Notes: a model not told the origin generated them from the sequence alone. A DNA stretch of 47,781 nucleotides from Clostridia bacterium (GCA_017549285.1 JAFYVE010000040.1:1-47781), one strand, 5' to 3'. Numbered from the stretch's first letter, positions 34,371 to 43,009 are shown. Made by a program: numbers and translations.

Positions 34371-35777
34371 ATGAAACTTTCAATAATTCCCGCACCGTAT
34401 CAGACAGAATATCTGAACGGTTTCACAAAAGCCGATGCGGAAACATCTTTTTATGAAGATGCAAATCTTCCCCGTGACGGATTTGTAATACATATTGACG
34501 GTGACATAAAAATAGGAGCATCATCTCAATCAGGATTGTTTTACGCAAACAATACACTTGAAATGATAAAATTTCAATGCGGACAGAATCTGCCGAATGT
34601 TCACATAAGAGATATTCCGAAATACACATACCGTTCTTTTATGATTGATTCCTGCCGTCACTTTTTCAATATACGTGACATCAAAAAAATGATTGATTAC
34701 TGTGCAAAGATGCGTTTCAATGTTTTTCACTGGCACCTTACCGATGATCAGGGATGGCGTATTCAGATAAACAGCTATCCTGTACTTACGGATACCGGTT
34801 CGGTACGCAAAGGAAGCAATTTCGGTGAAGAGCAGAACGATATACCTTACGGCGGTTTTTACACTCAGGAAGAAATCAGGGATATTGTTTCTTATGCCCA
34901 TAAAAACCATATGACCGTTGTGCCCGAAATTGATATGCCGGGGCACACTTCAGCTCTTCTGGCATCTTTACCCGACCTTGTATGTAACAAAAAGCAGGTT
35001 GAAATCAAAACAGAAGCAGGTATTTTCAAAGATATCATCTGCGCAGGTAATGATGACAATTACGACACTCTTTATGATATTCTTGATGAAGTGTGTTCAC
35101 TTTTTCCCGATGAATATATTCATATCGGCGGTGACGAAGCTCCTAAGGAACAATGGAAAAACTGCCCCTGCTGTCAGAAGAAAATGAAGGATGAAAATCT
35201 CAGTAACGAAGAAGAACTTCAGGGGTATTTCATAAACAGAATCAACAGCTATCTCAGAAGCAAAGCTAAAAAAGTAATCACGTGGAACGAAAGCCTGAAC
35301 GGGGGCAATCTCTGTGAAAACATAACCGTTCAGATGTGGATGGATCCGAAAAAACGAAGCAAAGAAAGTAAAAATAAAATCATAAACAGCGATTTTTTCC
35401 ATATGTACGCTGACTATCCTTATGAAATGACTCCTCTTAAGAAGGTTTATGAATATAATACCGATATAAATGATAATGTTATAGGAACAGATATCCCTAT
35501 CTGGACAGAATATATTCCGGATCTTGAAAAAATGGAATATATGTGTTTCCCGAGGTTTATTGCAGCTGCACAATCGGCGTGGAGCATAAACAAACCGTCA
35601 TATAATGTTTTCAGAACAGAGCTCAGTGAAATAATTCCCTTTTTCGGCTTCGGAAATGCGGCACAGAAGGAAAAATGGGACCCTGTAAAAATCACAAGGC
35701 TAAGAAAAGTAATTGTTCATTTCGGAAGTATTTCAAAAAATGAGAGAATAAGAGAATTCTTTCTGAATAAAAAATAA
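34371..35777 (+). CDS. Beta-N-acetylhexosaminidase, glycoside hydrolase family 20
   Basis: A 468-residue enzyme removing terminal GlcNAc or GalNAc by substrate-assisted catalysis. A short N-terminal GH20b-like domain leads into the barrel: RSFMIDSCRHFF, the FHWHLTDDQGWRIQI strand, EIDMPGHTSA, and the catalytic pair D255-E256 in IGGDEAPKE. Late aromatic residues (NESLNGG, IWTEYI) shape the active site. No signal peptide is seen, so it acts in the cytoplasm on imported oligosaccharides such as mucin, chitin or peptidoglycan fragments. The ATG at 34371 is used because AAAGGAG precedes it. The TM2 gene follows 16 bp later. Confidence 0.95.
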   Translation: MKLSIIPAPYQTEYLNGFTKADAETSFYEDANLPRDGFVIHIDGDIKIGASSQSGLFYANNTLEMIKFQCGQNLPNVHIRDIPKYTYRSFMIDSCRHFFNIRDIKKMIDYCAKMRFNVFHWHLTDDQGWRIQINSYPVLTDTGSVRKGSNFGEEQNDIPYGGFYTQEEIRDIVSYAHKNHMTVVPEIDMPGHTSALLASLPDLVCNKKQVEIKTEAGIFKDIICAGNDDNYDTLYDILDEVCSLFPDEYIHIGGDEAPKEQWKNCPCCQKKMKDENLSNEEELQGYFINRINSYLRSKAKKVITWNESLNGGNLCENITVQMWMDPKKRSKESKNKIINSDFFHMYADYPYEMTPLKKVYEYNTDINDNVIGTDIPIWTEYIPDLEKMEYMCFPRFIAAAQSAWSINKPSYNVFRTELSEIIPFFGFGNAAQKEKWDPVKITRLRKVIVHFGSISKNERIREFFLNKK

Positions 35778-35793
35778 TACGGAGGTAATTATT

Positions 35794-36261
35794 ATGAAAT
35801 ATTGCACACAATGCGGAAAAGCTATGGACGAAGCTTATAGCAACTGCCCTTATTGCGGAATAAAATTTCAGGCAGAACCCGAAAACAACGCTCAGGAAGC
35901 AAAAGAACAGACAACAGACACGACAAACAATTACGGTGCACCCGTTTACAGTAACACTTATGCACCACAGCAACCCCCTCAGCCTCAGCAGGAGAATATT
36001 CCCGAATATATTCCTGCTCCGGTACCTCAGCGCTCAGCTTATGTTGCAGCATTCCTTGCTCTTTTCTTCGGAATGTTCGGTCTGCACGATTTCTACCTTG
36101 ACAGAAAAAACAAAGGTTTCATAAAACTCATTGTCACTCTTCTCGGATTCGGAATCGGTGCATTTGTTATGCAGATTCTCAGCGCAATTGATGCTCTCAA
36201 GCTCCTTAAAGGAGAAATCAATGTTGACGGCAGAGGCGAAATGATCAGACACGGTTTTTAA
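35794..36261 (+). CDS. TM2-domain membrane protein with N-terminal zinc ribbon
   Basis: A 155-residue protein. The first 25 residues hold a double-Cys zinc-ribbon (CTQCGK, CPYCG), a Pro/Gln-rich linker follows (APQQPPQPQQENIPEYIPAP), and then comes the TM2 domain of two helices with the polar DFYLDR turn (FGMFGLHDFYLDRKNKGF). Start follows GGAGG. It lies 16 bp after the hexosaminidase gene, in the same transcript, and a bidirectional terminator closes the unit. TM2 proteins have no settled bacterial function. Confidence 0.9.
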   Translation: MKYCTQCGKAMDEAYSNCPYCGIKFQAEPENNAQEAKEQTTDTTNNYGAPVYSNTYAPQQPPQPQQENIPEYIPAPVPQRSAYVAAFLALFFGMFGLHDFYLDRKNKGFIKLIVTLLGFGIGAFVMQILSAIDALKLLKGEINVDGRGEMIRHGF

Positions 36262-36280
36262 GTTAATATCACCAACAAAA

Positions 36281-36307
36281 ACAGGACCGAATCCGGTCCT
36301 GTTTTTT
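36281..36307. terminator. Bidirectional terminator
   Basis: Stem ACAGGACCG / CGGTCCTGT with loop AATC and T- or A-runs on both sides, between the TM2 gene and metallophosphoesterase C. Confidence 0.92.
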
Positions 36308-36308
36308 A

Positions 36309-37475
36309 TTAGTGGTATTCGTTTTCTTTTGCCAGGAATATGTTGTGAATTCCGTCAAGCATATTTCTGAAAAGTCTTACAAACCAATAATACGCCTTAC
36401 TTCTTGCATCTTCCGCTTCAGGTATCTTTGAATCCTCTTCAAGCACCATATCAAACATATACATCATTTCATATTCAAAAGTTGAAAGGTCTTTTTCATC
36501 AAGAGTGATAAGACCTGCACCTCTTGAAATTGCATCCGAATATGCCTGATCACCAACTGTGGGAACATTGATTATTGCAATATCTTCATATTCAGCTCTG
36601 AAATCATTGACGTGGTCGTGACCGAAAAATGTTGCAATAACGTCGCCTGTTTCAACAATTGCATCCCACTGACCTACAGAATTGAATGAGGGACTGCAGG
36701 GCTCAAGGATAATGCCTGAATGTCTGTTGAAGAAAGGTACGGGGAAATATGCAACACCGTTCATTGTGTAGTCTTTAAAAGAGAAGAGAGGCATTTTCGG
36801 ATAAAGTCTTTCATAAACTTCGGTCATAATGATGTGCTGAAAAAGCATTGAAGGCACAACATCACCGCCGTTTGCTTTTTTAAGCTCTTCTGCAGTCTTT
36901 TTATACCATTCAACCTGATCTTCGTGAACATAGTCATAACCGCCTACTTCCTTATCGGGGTTAGTTGCATTTGAATCAAAGAACCAGAGATTGAACGCAG
37001 TTTTCTTTCCGTCTGATGACTTTATTTCAAGATTTGATGTTCCGCAACCAAAAATATCGGGGTCCGCATCAGTTGTAAGGCAACCGAACTCCTGATAATA
37101 TGTAAGAAGCTTTTCTCTTGAAGTTTCTCTTTCACCGTCGTGATTACCAAAAACAATTGCAAACGGAATATCTCTGTCAACACAAGGCTTTGTTACGGCC
37201 TGAATTGTCTTTCTTTCTTTTTCATCACCCGTAGCAACTGATATATCACCGAGATAAACGACGAGGTCGGGCTCTGCCTTGTCAAGACATTCATTCATAA
37301 GCTGAACCGTTGTTTCAACAAGGGGATCGAAATCCTGAACATCGGCAAAAATCATAATTTTAAATTTACCGTCCGAATCAAACTGAAGTGTTTTTTCACC
37401 CTCAGCCGATGAAACAACAGGAGCAATACAAAGAGTTAAAATGATTGCAAGTGCTAAACTGATAATCTTTTTCAC
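36309..37475 (-). CDS. Secreted calcineurin-type metallophosphoesterase with C-terminal amphipathic segment (paralogue C)
   Basis: A 388-residue exported protein, signal peptide ending near VVSSAEG. Motifs: FADVQDF (D45, Q47 in place of the usual histidine), LGDIS, FGNHDGE, FQHIIMTE and GHDHVN. It parallels the protein at 22930-24081 along its whole length. The C-terminus has a short aromatic amphipathic helix (YYWFVRLFRNMLDGIHNIFL) followed by a polar seven-residue end. A GTG at 37475 is the chosen start, because AGAGG lies eight bases upstream; an in-frame GTG nine bases earlier overlaps that site. It has its own promoter. Confidence 0.9.
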   Translation of the reverse strand: MKKIISLALAIILTLCIAPVVSSAEGEKTLQFDSDGKFKIMIFADVQDFDPLVETTVQLMNECLDKAEPDLVVYLGDISVATGDEKERKTIQAVTKPCVDRDIPFAIVFGNHDGERETSREKLLTYYQEFGCLTTDADPDIFGCGTSNLEIKSSDGKKTAFNLWFFDSNATNPDKEVGGYDYVHEDQVEWYKKTAEELKKANGGDVVPSMLFQHIIMTEVYERLYPKMPLFSFKDYTMNGVAYFPVPFFNRHSGIILEPCSPSFNSVGQWDAIVETGDVIATFFGHDHVNDFRAEYEDIAIINVPTVGDQAYSDAISRGAGLITLDEKDLSTFEYEMMYMFDMVLEEDSKIPEAEDARSKAYYWFVRLFRNMLDGIHNIFLAKENEYH

Positions 37476-37505
37476 ACGGAACACCTCTTTATTATTTGTA
37501 TCTTC

Positions 37506-37534
37506 ATTTTAACAAATAATAAAGATTTCTTCAA
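37506..37534 (-). promoter_or_regulatory. Probable promoter of metallophosphoesterase C
   Basis: Minus-strand TTGAAG (37529-37534), 17 bases, TAAAAT (37506-37511), just downstream of the sigE stop codon. Confidence 0.6.
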
Positions 37535-37542
37535 GTGATTTT

Positions 37543-38268
37543 TTAACACATAGCCTCCATTTCACGTTTTATACCTGCAATTATTCTTTTTTCAAGCCTT
37601 GAAATATAGCTTTGTGATATCCCCATAATATCTGCAACTTCTTTCTGCGTGTGTTCGGTTTCTCCGTCTATTCCGAAACGCATATTTATTATAAGCTTTT
37701 CTCTCTCCCCGAGTTTATCCACTATTGAATGCAGAATTCTTTTCTCATCCTCATATTCAATGTTATAATTTACGCTGTCAGCATCCCCTGCAAGAACATC
37801 TGATAACAGAAGCTCATTTCCGTCGTGGTCAGTATTAAGAGGTTCATCAATTGAGATTTCCGTTTTTCTGTTTGCAGTTTTCCGAAGATACATAAGAATC
37901 TCGTTCTCAACACAACGGCTTGCATATGTTGCAAGCTTTATATTTTTTTCGGGACAAAAAGTGTTTACGGCTTTTATAAGCCCTATTGTACCTATGGAAA
38001 CAAGGTCTTCAACTCCTACTCCCGTATTCTCAAATTTTTTTGCTATGTAAACCACAAGACGCAGATTGTGGGTAATAAGCATTTCCCTTGCTGAATTATC
38101 ACCCCCAAGAATTTTTTCAAGGCATTCTTCTTCCTGATTTTTTGTAAGCGGAGGCGGAAGAGTCTGCGGACCGTTGACATAAAAGACGTCATCACCCGAA
38201 AAGCGCTTTTTAATTTTTATCAGATATTCCTTTATCAGCTGCAGATATCTGTTCTGATTTTTTATCAT
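37543..38268 (-). CDS. sigE: Sporulation sigma factor sigma-E (pro-form)
   Basis: A 241-residue sigma-70 factor that directs early mother-cell transcription during sporulation. The sequence is unmistakable: NLRLVVYIAKKFENTGVGVE, SIGTIGLIKAVNTF, LATYASRCVENEILMYLRK, EPLNTDHDGNELLLSDVL and the closing helix-turn-helix MGISQSYISRLEKRII. The first 30 or so basic and hydrophobic residues are the pro-sequence that is cut by SpoIIGA near VFYVNG. The start at 38268 follows GGAG. Its 5' end overlaps the spoIIGA gene by 59 bp. The downstream gene sigG found in many relatives is not here. Confidence 0.97.
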   Translation of the reverse strand: MIKNQNRYLQLIKEYLIKIKKRFSGDDVFYVNGPQTLPPPLTKNQEEECLEKILGGDNSAREMLITHNLRLVVYIAKKFENTGVGVEDLVSIGTIGLIKAVNTFCPEKNIKLATYASRCVENEILMYLRKTANRKTEISIDEPLNTDHDGNELLLSDVLAGDADSVNYNIEYEDEKRILHSIVDKLGEREKLIINMRFGIDGETEHTQKEVADIMGISQSYISRLEKRIIAGIKREMEAMC

Positions 38269-39118
38269 ATCCCGTTCTCCTTTCAGTTTTTTCCGACAAA
38301 TCTGACGGAAGAATAATATTATCAAGACCCCTGTCGGTTACTGCAATTTCTGCATTTTCAAAAATATACTGCGTTTCTTTATTATATATTTTTACTTTAT
38401 TTACCCTGAAACACGGCAGAAGCCCCTGAGAAGCCACAGTATTACAGACAACAAGTTTTATTCCCGAAGAAGGAACACCTGTCAGAAAATACTCACAGAT
38501 GCTCTCAGGGACAATATCCCTTATCATACTGATATCAGCAATTATAAGGCTTTCACCCGTAAAAGGGTCACGAAGAGCATTACCTGAATCATATAAAGCA
38601 CATTGGCACACCTTTTTGCCGTTATGTTCTATTTCTGCTGTAAAATTAACGGCATCGGGCTTATGATTTGTGATTTTTCCGAGAAGACACGTCACCAGAT
38701 AACATATGAAACAGGCACCAATAAGAGAAAAAAATGAAAGATTTATGTAAGCAGCACCGTTTTTGTACTGCACAAGATTTATCCCCGGAAGAGATGCTGC
38801 AAACATCATCATTCCCGCAAAAATAAAATTTACAACAAGAAAATATCCCGTATCTTTTGCAATGAGTCTTACTGTTTTCGGTTTATACACAATACATACA
38901 ATAATGAGTGAAAACAAGAACTTCACAATAAGCGACACAAACAGACCCATTTCGGGAGCAAATATCAGAAGTGATGAAATACCGCCGAAAAGTGAACCGA
39001 GAATATATCTGCCTGAAGACGGAGCATTCTTCAGAAGACCTGAAGTTGCAAGAAGAAGCAGAAACGTAACGATAATATTCAGAAAAATAAGAACATCAAC
39101 ATAAATAACATAACTCAT
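38210..39118 (-). CDS. spoIIGA: Sporulation sigma-E processing peptidase
   Basis: A 302-residue membrane aspartic protease that cleaves pro-sigma-E in the mother cell after signalling from SpoIIR. The N-terminal half has about five membrane helices; the soluble C-terminal half carries the aspartate motif YDSGNALRDPFTG with D177. The start at 39118 is chosen because MSYVIYVDVLIFLN matches the family N-terminus; no good ribosome site precedes it and in-frame ATGs exist upstream. The C-terminus runs 59 bp into sigE, and its last 30 or so residues are polar and poorly conserved. Orientation and order are the standard spoIIGA-sigE pair. Confidence 0.94.
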   Translation of the reverse strand: MSYVIYVDVLIFLNIIVTFLLLLATSGLLKNAPSSGRYILGSLFGGISSLLIFAPEMGLFVSLIVKFLFSLIIVCIVYKPKTVRLIAKDTGYFLVVNFIFAGMMMFAASLPGINLVQYKNGAAYINLSFFSLIGACFICYLVTCLLGKITNHKPDAVNFTAEIEHNGKKVCQCALYDSGNALRDPFTGESLIIADISMIRDIVPESICEYFLTGVPSSGIKLVVCNTVASQGLLPCFRVNKVKIYNKETQYIFENAEIAVTDRGLDNIILPSDLSEKTERRTGYDKKSEQISAADKGISDKN

Positions 39119-39181
39119 ACATTCAATTATAAATATTTCGGTTGCGTAATTTGTCATATGAGGTAAGTAAAATGCTTTAAT

Positions 39182-39213
39182 CTTATATTTGTAATTCTTA
39201 AACAATTTTTCAA
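39182..39213 (-). promoter_or_regulatory. Possible spoIIG-type promoter with long spacer
   Basis: Minus-strand TTGAAA (39208-39213) and TATAAG (39182-39187) are separated by 20 bases. The spoIIG operon of Bacillus subtilis is known for an over-long sigma-A spacer that needs Spo0A. No clear 0A box could be assigned. Confidence 0.35.
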
Positions 39214-39278
39214 GGAAAAATTTTATCGGAATATGAAAACATTATTTTCAAATGATAGAGTCAAAGGAGCTGATTATT

Positions 39279-40634
39279 TTGAAAACAATCGGTAAAAACA
39301 AAAGAGTCACGGTGAGAATTGTTTCATTTGTTATGGTTCTTTTTGCTGTTCTCTCTGTCTGGGGCATTGTTCAGACATATAAAGCCATAAAATATGCAAA
39401 AGAGCTCACGGTTGCTCATCAGCGCACCGTGGCTTCACTTGCATCATATATTGATTCACTTGAAAACGACCTGAGAAAGATGCAGTATGCAAATACTCAG
39501 ACTATGACTTCAGGTTTGTCCGTTTCGCTCTGCAAAGCCTCTGCAGGTGCCAAAAACTGTCTTTCAGAGCTTAATGCAGGTGAAACTCCGCTGAGTAATG
39601 TGAATAAATTTTTATCTCAGGCAAGTGACTATATCCAGAGCATCAACAAAAAAGTGGCATCGGGTGAAAAACTTTCAGAAACTGACCACGAGCAGATAAC
39701 CCGCCTTTATAATTATGCCGCTTCGCTTTCAGATAAAATCGGATATATGGAAGAAGTTATGCTTTCGGGAGATATCACATTTGAAGATGCTGTTTCAACA
39801 CTCAGTATGCTTAAAGACACAGGTGATTTATCTGTTTCATATTCATCAACGGTAACAGATGCTGAAAAATCTTTTGCTGACTACCCTACTCTCATCTATG
39901 ACGGCCCGTTTTCGGATAATTTAATGAAAAAAGAATCCGAATTGCTGAAATATGAAGAAGAAATAACTCAGAATGAAGCAAAAAAAAGAGCATCAGCTTA
40001 TTCAGGGATTCCCGAAACCAGGCTGATTGCCACAGATGATGAAAAAGGCACAATCGAAGCTTATGTATTCTATTATGAAAACACAACCGTTGCCGTGACG
40101 AAAAAGGGAGGTTATCTGCTTTATCTTCTTTCCGATACTTTTTCAGGTGAAACAGAATTTAAAGAAAACGATGCTGTTGAAACTGCTAAAAACTATCTCA
40201 CAAAATTCGGTTACGGTCCAATGAAGGAAAGCTATTATTTTGATTCGGACGGAATATGTACCATCAATTTTGCATATACTTCTGATGACATCATTTGTTA
40301 TCCCGACCTTATAAAAGTGAGTGTTTCACTTGATAAAAACAAGGTGGTTGCCGTTGACTGCTCGGGTTATCTTATGAATCACAAAAAAAGAGATGTTCCT
40401 GAAAACACAATAAGTGTAACTTCGGCAGAGAAGGCAGTGAGTCCTGTACTCAGCATAAAAAGTTATAAAACAGCTTTTATTCCGATGAATGACGGAAATG
40501 AGATTTTCACTTATGAATTTCTTTGTAACGACAAAGACGGTAATGATGTGCTCGTTTATATCAATGCCGTAACGGGAGATGAAGCAGACATAAAACTGCT
40601 TCTTTATTCAGATAACGGAACACTCACAAGGTAA
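39279..40634 (+). CDS. ypeB: Spore germination/lytic-enzyme partner YpeB
   Basis: A 451-residue protein with one N-terminal helix (IVSFVMVLFAVLSVWGIVQT), a long helical region (TVASLASYIDSLENDLRKMQ, YANTQTMTSGLSVSL), and PepSY-like domains in the C-terminal half (SAYSGIPETRL, AKNYLTKFGYG). In Bacillus, YpeB holds and stabilises the cortex-lytic enzyme SleB in the spore. The start is TTG at 39279, with AAAGGAG nine bases upstream; an ATG 27 bases earlier lies before that site. No sleB is next to it, which is unusual. The spoIIGA gene is divergent across a 160-bp gap. Confidence 0.88.
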   Translation: MKTIGKNKRVTVRIVSFVMVLFAVLSVWGIVQTYKAIKYAKELTVAHQRTVASLASYIDSLENDLRKMQYANTQTMTSGLSVSLCKASAGAKNCLSELNAGETPLSNVNKFLSQASDYIQSINKKVASGEKLSETDHEQITRLYNYAASLSDKIGYMEEVMLSGDITFEDAVSTLSMLKDTGDLSVSYSSTVTDAEKSFADYPTLIYDGPFSDNLMKKESELLKYEEEITQNEAKKRASAYSGIPETRLIATDDEKGTIEAYVFYYENTTVAVTKKGGYLLYLLSDTFSGETEFKENDAVETAKNYLTKFGYGPMKESYYFDSDGICTINFAYTSDDIICYPDLIKVSVSLDKNKVVAVDCSGYLMNHKKRDVPENTISVTSAEKAVSPVLSIKSYKTAFIPMNDGNEIFTYEFLCNDKDGNDVLVYINAVTGDEADIKLLLYSDNGTLTR

Positions 40635-40687
40635 ATGTATAATTTCTGATTTTAAGTAAATACTTTTTCTGAAAGGAAGAATCGATT

Positions 40688-41026
40688 ATGAAAAAAACAA
40701 CAATTATTATTTTTGCAATCATTACAGCTCTGACAATCTTTTTTACAGCGTGTAACAGGAATGATGACGGTAATGACATCACAACAACACGGCCTGTTAC
40801 AACAACTCAGACAACAACAATCAGAAATGATATGCCTGACAACACAAACGGTGTACCCGAATCAACAAGCCTTGATTCAGCATTAGGTAATGCAGCTGAA
40901 GACATCATTGACGGTGCAGGCGATGCGGCAGAAGATATCGGTGATGCAGCTGAAAGAGCAGGTGACAGAATCGGGAATTCCGGAAACAGAATTGACGATG
41001 ATATACGAGGCAATAATAACAGATAA
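40688..41026 (+). CDS. Small lipoprotein with Thr-rich linker and amphipathic repeat tail
   Basis: A 112-residue product with a lipoprotein signal (ALTIFFTAC), a threonine-rich stretch (DITTTRPVTTTQTTTI) and a tail made of short Ala/Asp/Glu/Gly repeats (AAEDIIDGAGDAAEDIGDAA). The tail would be an acidic amphipathic helix. It sits 53 bp after ypeB on the same strand with a GAAAGGA site, so it may belong to the sporulation or spore-envelope programme, but I recognise no family. A terminator follows. Confidence 0.8.
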   Translation: MKKTTIIIFAIITALTIFFTACNRNDDGNDITTTRPVTTTQTTTIRNDMPDNTNGVPESTSLDSALGNAAEDIIDGAGDAAEDIGDAAERAGDRIGNSGNRIDDDIRGNNNR

Positions 41027-41027
41027 T

Positions 41028-41059
41028 AAAAAAAATCCCGTCTGTAAAATACAGACGGG
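41028..41059 (-). terminator. Terminator of the rplJ-rplL operon
   Basis: A 10-bp perfect stem (CCCGTCTGTA, loop AAA) at 41037-41059, followed on the minus strand by eight T bases. It also closes the lipoprotein gene arriving from the other side. Confidence 0.92.
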
Positions 41060-41082
41060 AAATTATTATAAGTTTACTTAAA

Positions 41083-41460
41083 TTACTTAAGTTCAACCTT
41101 TGCGCCAGCTTCTTCAAGCTTAGCCTTGAGTTCTTCAGCTTCTTCCTTAGAAACAGCTTCCTTGAGTGTCTTGGGAGCTTCTTCAACAGCAGCCTTTGCT
41201 TCGCCAAGGCCAAGGCCTGTGATTTCACGAACAACCTTGATAACCTTGATCTTTGCAGCAGCGTCGAAACCTGCAAGAACAACGTCGAATTCTGTCTTTT
41301 CTTCAGCAGCTTCTGCAGGGCCTGCAGCAACAGCTACAGCTACGGGAGCAGCAGCGCTAACGCCGAATCTTTCTTCTACTTCTTTAACAAGTTCTGAGAG
41401 TTCAAGAACTGAGAGCTCAGCAACTTCATCAACAATCTTAGTGATTTTTTCTGATGCCAT
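41083..41460 (-). CDS. rplL: 50S ribosomal protein L7/L12
   Basis: The 125-residue stalk protein: an N-terminal dimerisation helix ([20 protein letters not shown]), an Ala-rich hinge ([20 protein letters not shown]) and the conserved globular domain ([20 protein letters not shown]) that binds translation factors. Length is normal. It starts after GGAGG and follows rplJ by 56 bp. Expression should be coupled to L10 through the leader at 42118-42233. Confidence 0.98.
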   Translation of the reverse strand: MASEKITKIVDEVAELSVLELSELVKEVEERFGVSAAAPVAVAVAAGPAEAAEEKTEFDVVLAGFDAAAKIKVIKVVREITGLGLGEAKAAVEEAPKTLKEAVSKEEAEELKAKLEEAGAKVELK

Positions 41461-41516
41461 TTTAATTTACCTCCGAATAAATTTCGATTAATTTCTTTTT
41501 TTAGTTTGCAACAAAA

Positions 41517-42071
41517 TTATTCTGCTGCGGGTGCTTCTTCAGCTGCGGGTGCAGCTTCTTCTGCTGCGGGTGCTGCCTCGCCATCCTTTTCAACAATAGC
41601 ATTGATTGCTCTTGCGAAAGATGCCATAGGAGCCTGGAATGCAGCTGCGACAGTTGCGAGAAGAACTTCTTTTGAGGGAAGCTTTGCAAGGCTGTCAATT
41701 TTTTCAAGAGAGATAACCTCACCATCGAGGAAACCACCCTTAACTGAGAAATTCTCGTGCTTTTCAGCAAACTCTGAGAGAATTTTTGCAGAAGCAACGT
41801 AATCTTCATTACTTACTGCGAGAGCTGTTGTGCCTTCAAGAACTGATGTAAGTCCTTCAAGAGCTGTGCCCTTAACAGCGAGAGTGAGAAGAGTGTTCTT
41901 TACAACAGCGTAATCAACGCCTGCTTTTCTGAGGTTTGAACGAAGAACTGTATCGTCTGCAACTGTGATACCCTTGTAATCAACGAGGACACCTGCTACA
42001 GCGTTGTTCAGCTTCTCAGAAAGTTCAGCAACCTGCTGTTTCTTCTGCTCTAAAACTTTTGCACTTGGCAT
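41517..42071 (-). CDS. rplJ: 50S ribosomal protein L10
   Basis: A 184-residue protein that anchors the L7/L12 stalk and binds its own leader RNA. The N-terminus is typical (MPSAKVLEQKKQQVAELSEK), and the L12-binding helix occupies the C-terminal quarter. The protein ends in an unusual Ala/Glu/Pro run with repeated APAAEE units. The ATG at 42071 has an AGGTG-type site before it; the GTG twelve bases upstream falls in that site. Preceded by an L10 leader and its own promoter. Confidence 0.97.
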   Translation of the reverse strand: MPSAKVLEQKKQQVAELSEKLNNAVAGVLVDYKGITVADDTVLRSNLRKAGVDYAVVKNTLLTLAVKGTALEGLTSVLEGTTALAVSNEDYVASAKILSEFAEKHENFSVKGGFLDGEVISLEKIDSLAKLPSKEVLLATVAAAFQAPMASFARAINAIVEKDGEAAPAAEEAAPAAEEAPAAE

Positions 42072-42117
42072 GCTTGGTTTCACCTGCCCATAAATATTTT
42101 AAGTGCTGTTCAATATG

Positions 42118-42233
42118 GAAAAATGCCTTCCTGCACAAAGACAGAAAGGCATACAATTCAATAATCGTATTCCATTCCTCGGCAGGCGTCGATGCTTAAA
42201 CGGTAAAACCGAACCTGCTGTCTTTAGAACAGC
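42118..42233 (-). ncRNA. L10 leader (ribosomal protein autoregulatory RNA) with terminator hairpin
   Basis: Between the promoter and rplJ the minus-strand RNA contains AAAGACAGCAGGTTCGG and, further on, CGCCTGCCGAGGAAT, the two halves of the L10-binding kink-turn/stem known from L10 leaders. A terminator hairpin at 42118-42152 (ATGCCTT/AAGGCAT core, then T-run) follows. L10/L12 binding would favour premature termination. Exact RNA ends are inferred from the promoter. Confidence 0.85.
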
Positions 42234-42239
42234 TTGTAT

Positions 42240-42268
42240 ATATTAACACAAAATCACTTTTATGTCAA
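42240..42268 (-). promoter_or_regulatory. Sigma-A promoter of rplJ-rplL
   Basis: Minus-strand TTGACA (42263-42268), 17 bases, TAATAT (42240-42245), directly after the rplA stop codon. Confidence 0.88.
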
Positions 42269-42280
42269 TACCTTAATAAA

Positions 42281-42991
42281 TTATTCTTCTGTTGCAGTAA
42301 CAACAACCTTGTTGGGGTTAACACGTACGCCGGGGCCCATTGTTGAAGCAACTACGCAAGAACGGATGTACTGACCCTTTGCAGCAGCGGGCTTAGCCTT
42401 AACGATAGCTTCAAGAAGTGTAGCGAAGTTTTCGCCGAGCTTCTCAGCACCGAAAGATGCCTTACCGATAGGACAGTGGATGATGTTTGTCTTATCAAGA
42501 CGATACTCAATCTTACCAGCCTTAGCTTCTTCAACAGCCTTAGCTACGTCAGGAGTAACTGTACCTGCCTTGGGGCTGGGCATAAGACCACGGGGACCGA
42601 GGACTTTACCGAGACGACCAACAAGACCCATCATATTGGGAGCTGCGATACATACGTCGAAATCCATGAAGCCTTCGCCCTGGATCTTTGCAACGAGATC
42701 TTCAGCACCTACTACTTCTGCACCTGCTGCAACAGCAGCATCTGCATCTGCACCCTTTGCGAATACAGCAACTCTTACCTTCTTACCTGTACCGTTGGGA
42801 AGAACAACAGCACCACGGACCTGCTGGTCTGCGTGACGTGAGTCAACACCAAGACGAACGTGAACTTCTACAGTTTCATCGAACTTTGCCTTTGCAGTCT
42901 GGCAAGCGAGAGCAAGTGCTTCGCTGGGATCATAAACTTTTGTGAGGTCAACAGCTTTTACGCTGTCAACATATTTCTTACCATGTTTCAT
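42281..42991 (-). CDS. rplA: 50S ribosomal protein L1
   Basis: A 236-residue ribosomal protein of normal length, binding 23S rRNA at the L1 stalk. Signatures include [15 protein letters not shown] at the start, [20 protein letters not shown] in the first third, and [15 protein letters not shown] in the centre. It follows rplK by 18 bp and starts after GGAGG. Confidence 0.98.
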   Translation of the reverse strand: MKHGKKYVDSVKAVDLTKVYDPSEALALACQTAKAKFDETVEVHVRLGVDSRHADQQVRGAVVLPNGTGKKVRVAVFAKGADADAAVAAGAEVVGAEDLVAKIQGEGFMDFDVCIAAPNMMGLVGRLGKVLGPRGLMPSPKAGTVTPDVAKAVEEAKAGKIEYRLDKTNIIHCPIGKASFGAEKLGENFATLLEAIVKAKPAAAKGQYIRSCVVASTMGPGVRVNPNKVVVTATEE

Positions 42992-43009
42992 TATTTACTT
43001 ACCTCCGAC

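Noticed and set aside
35097-35573. 158-residue open frame on the minus strand
   Set aside because: Antisense to the hexosaminidase gene with its DE catalytic pair; Cys/Phe/Ile-rich shadow.
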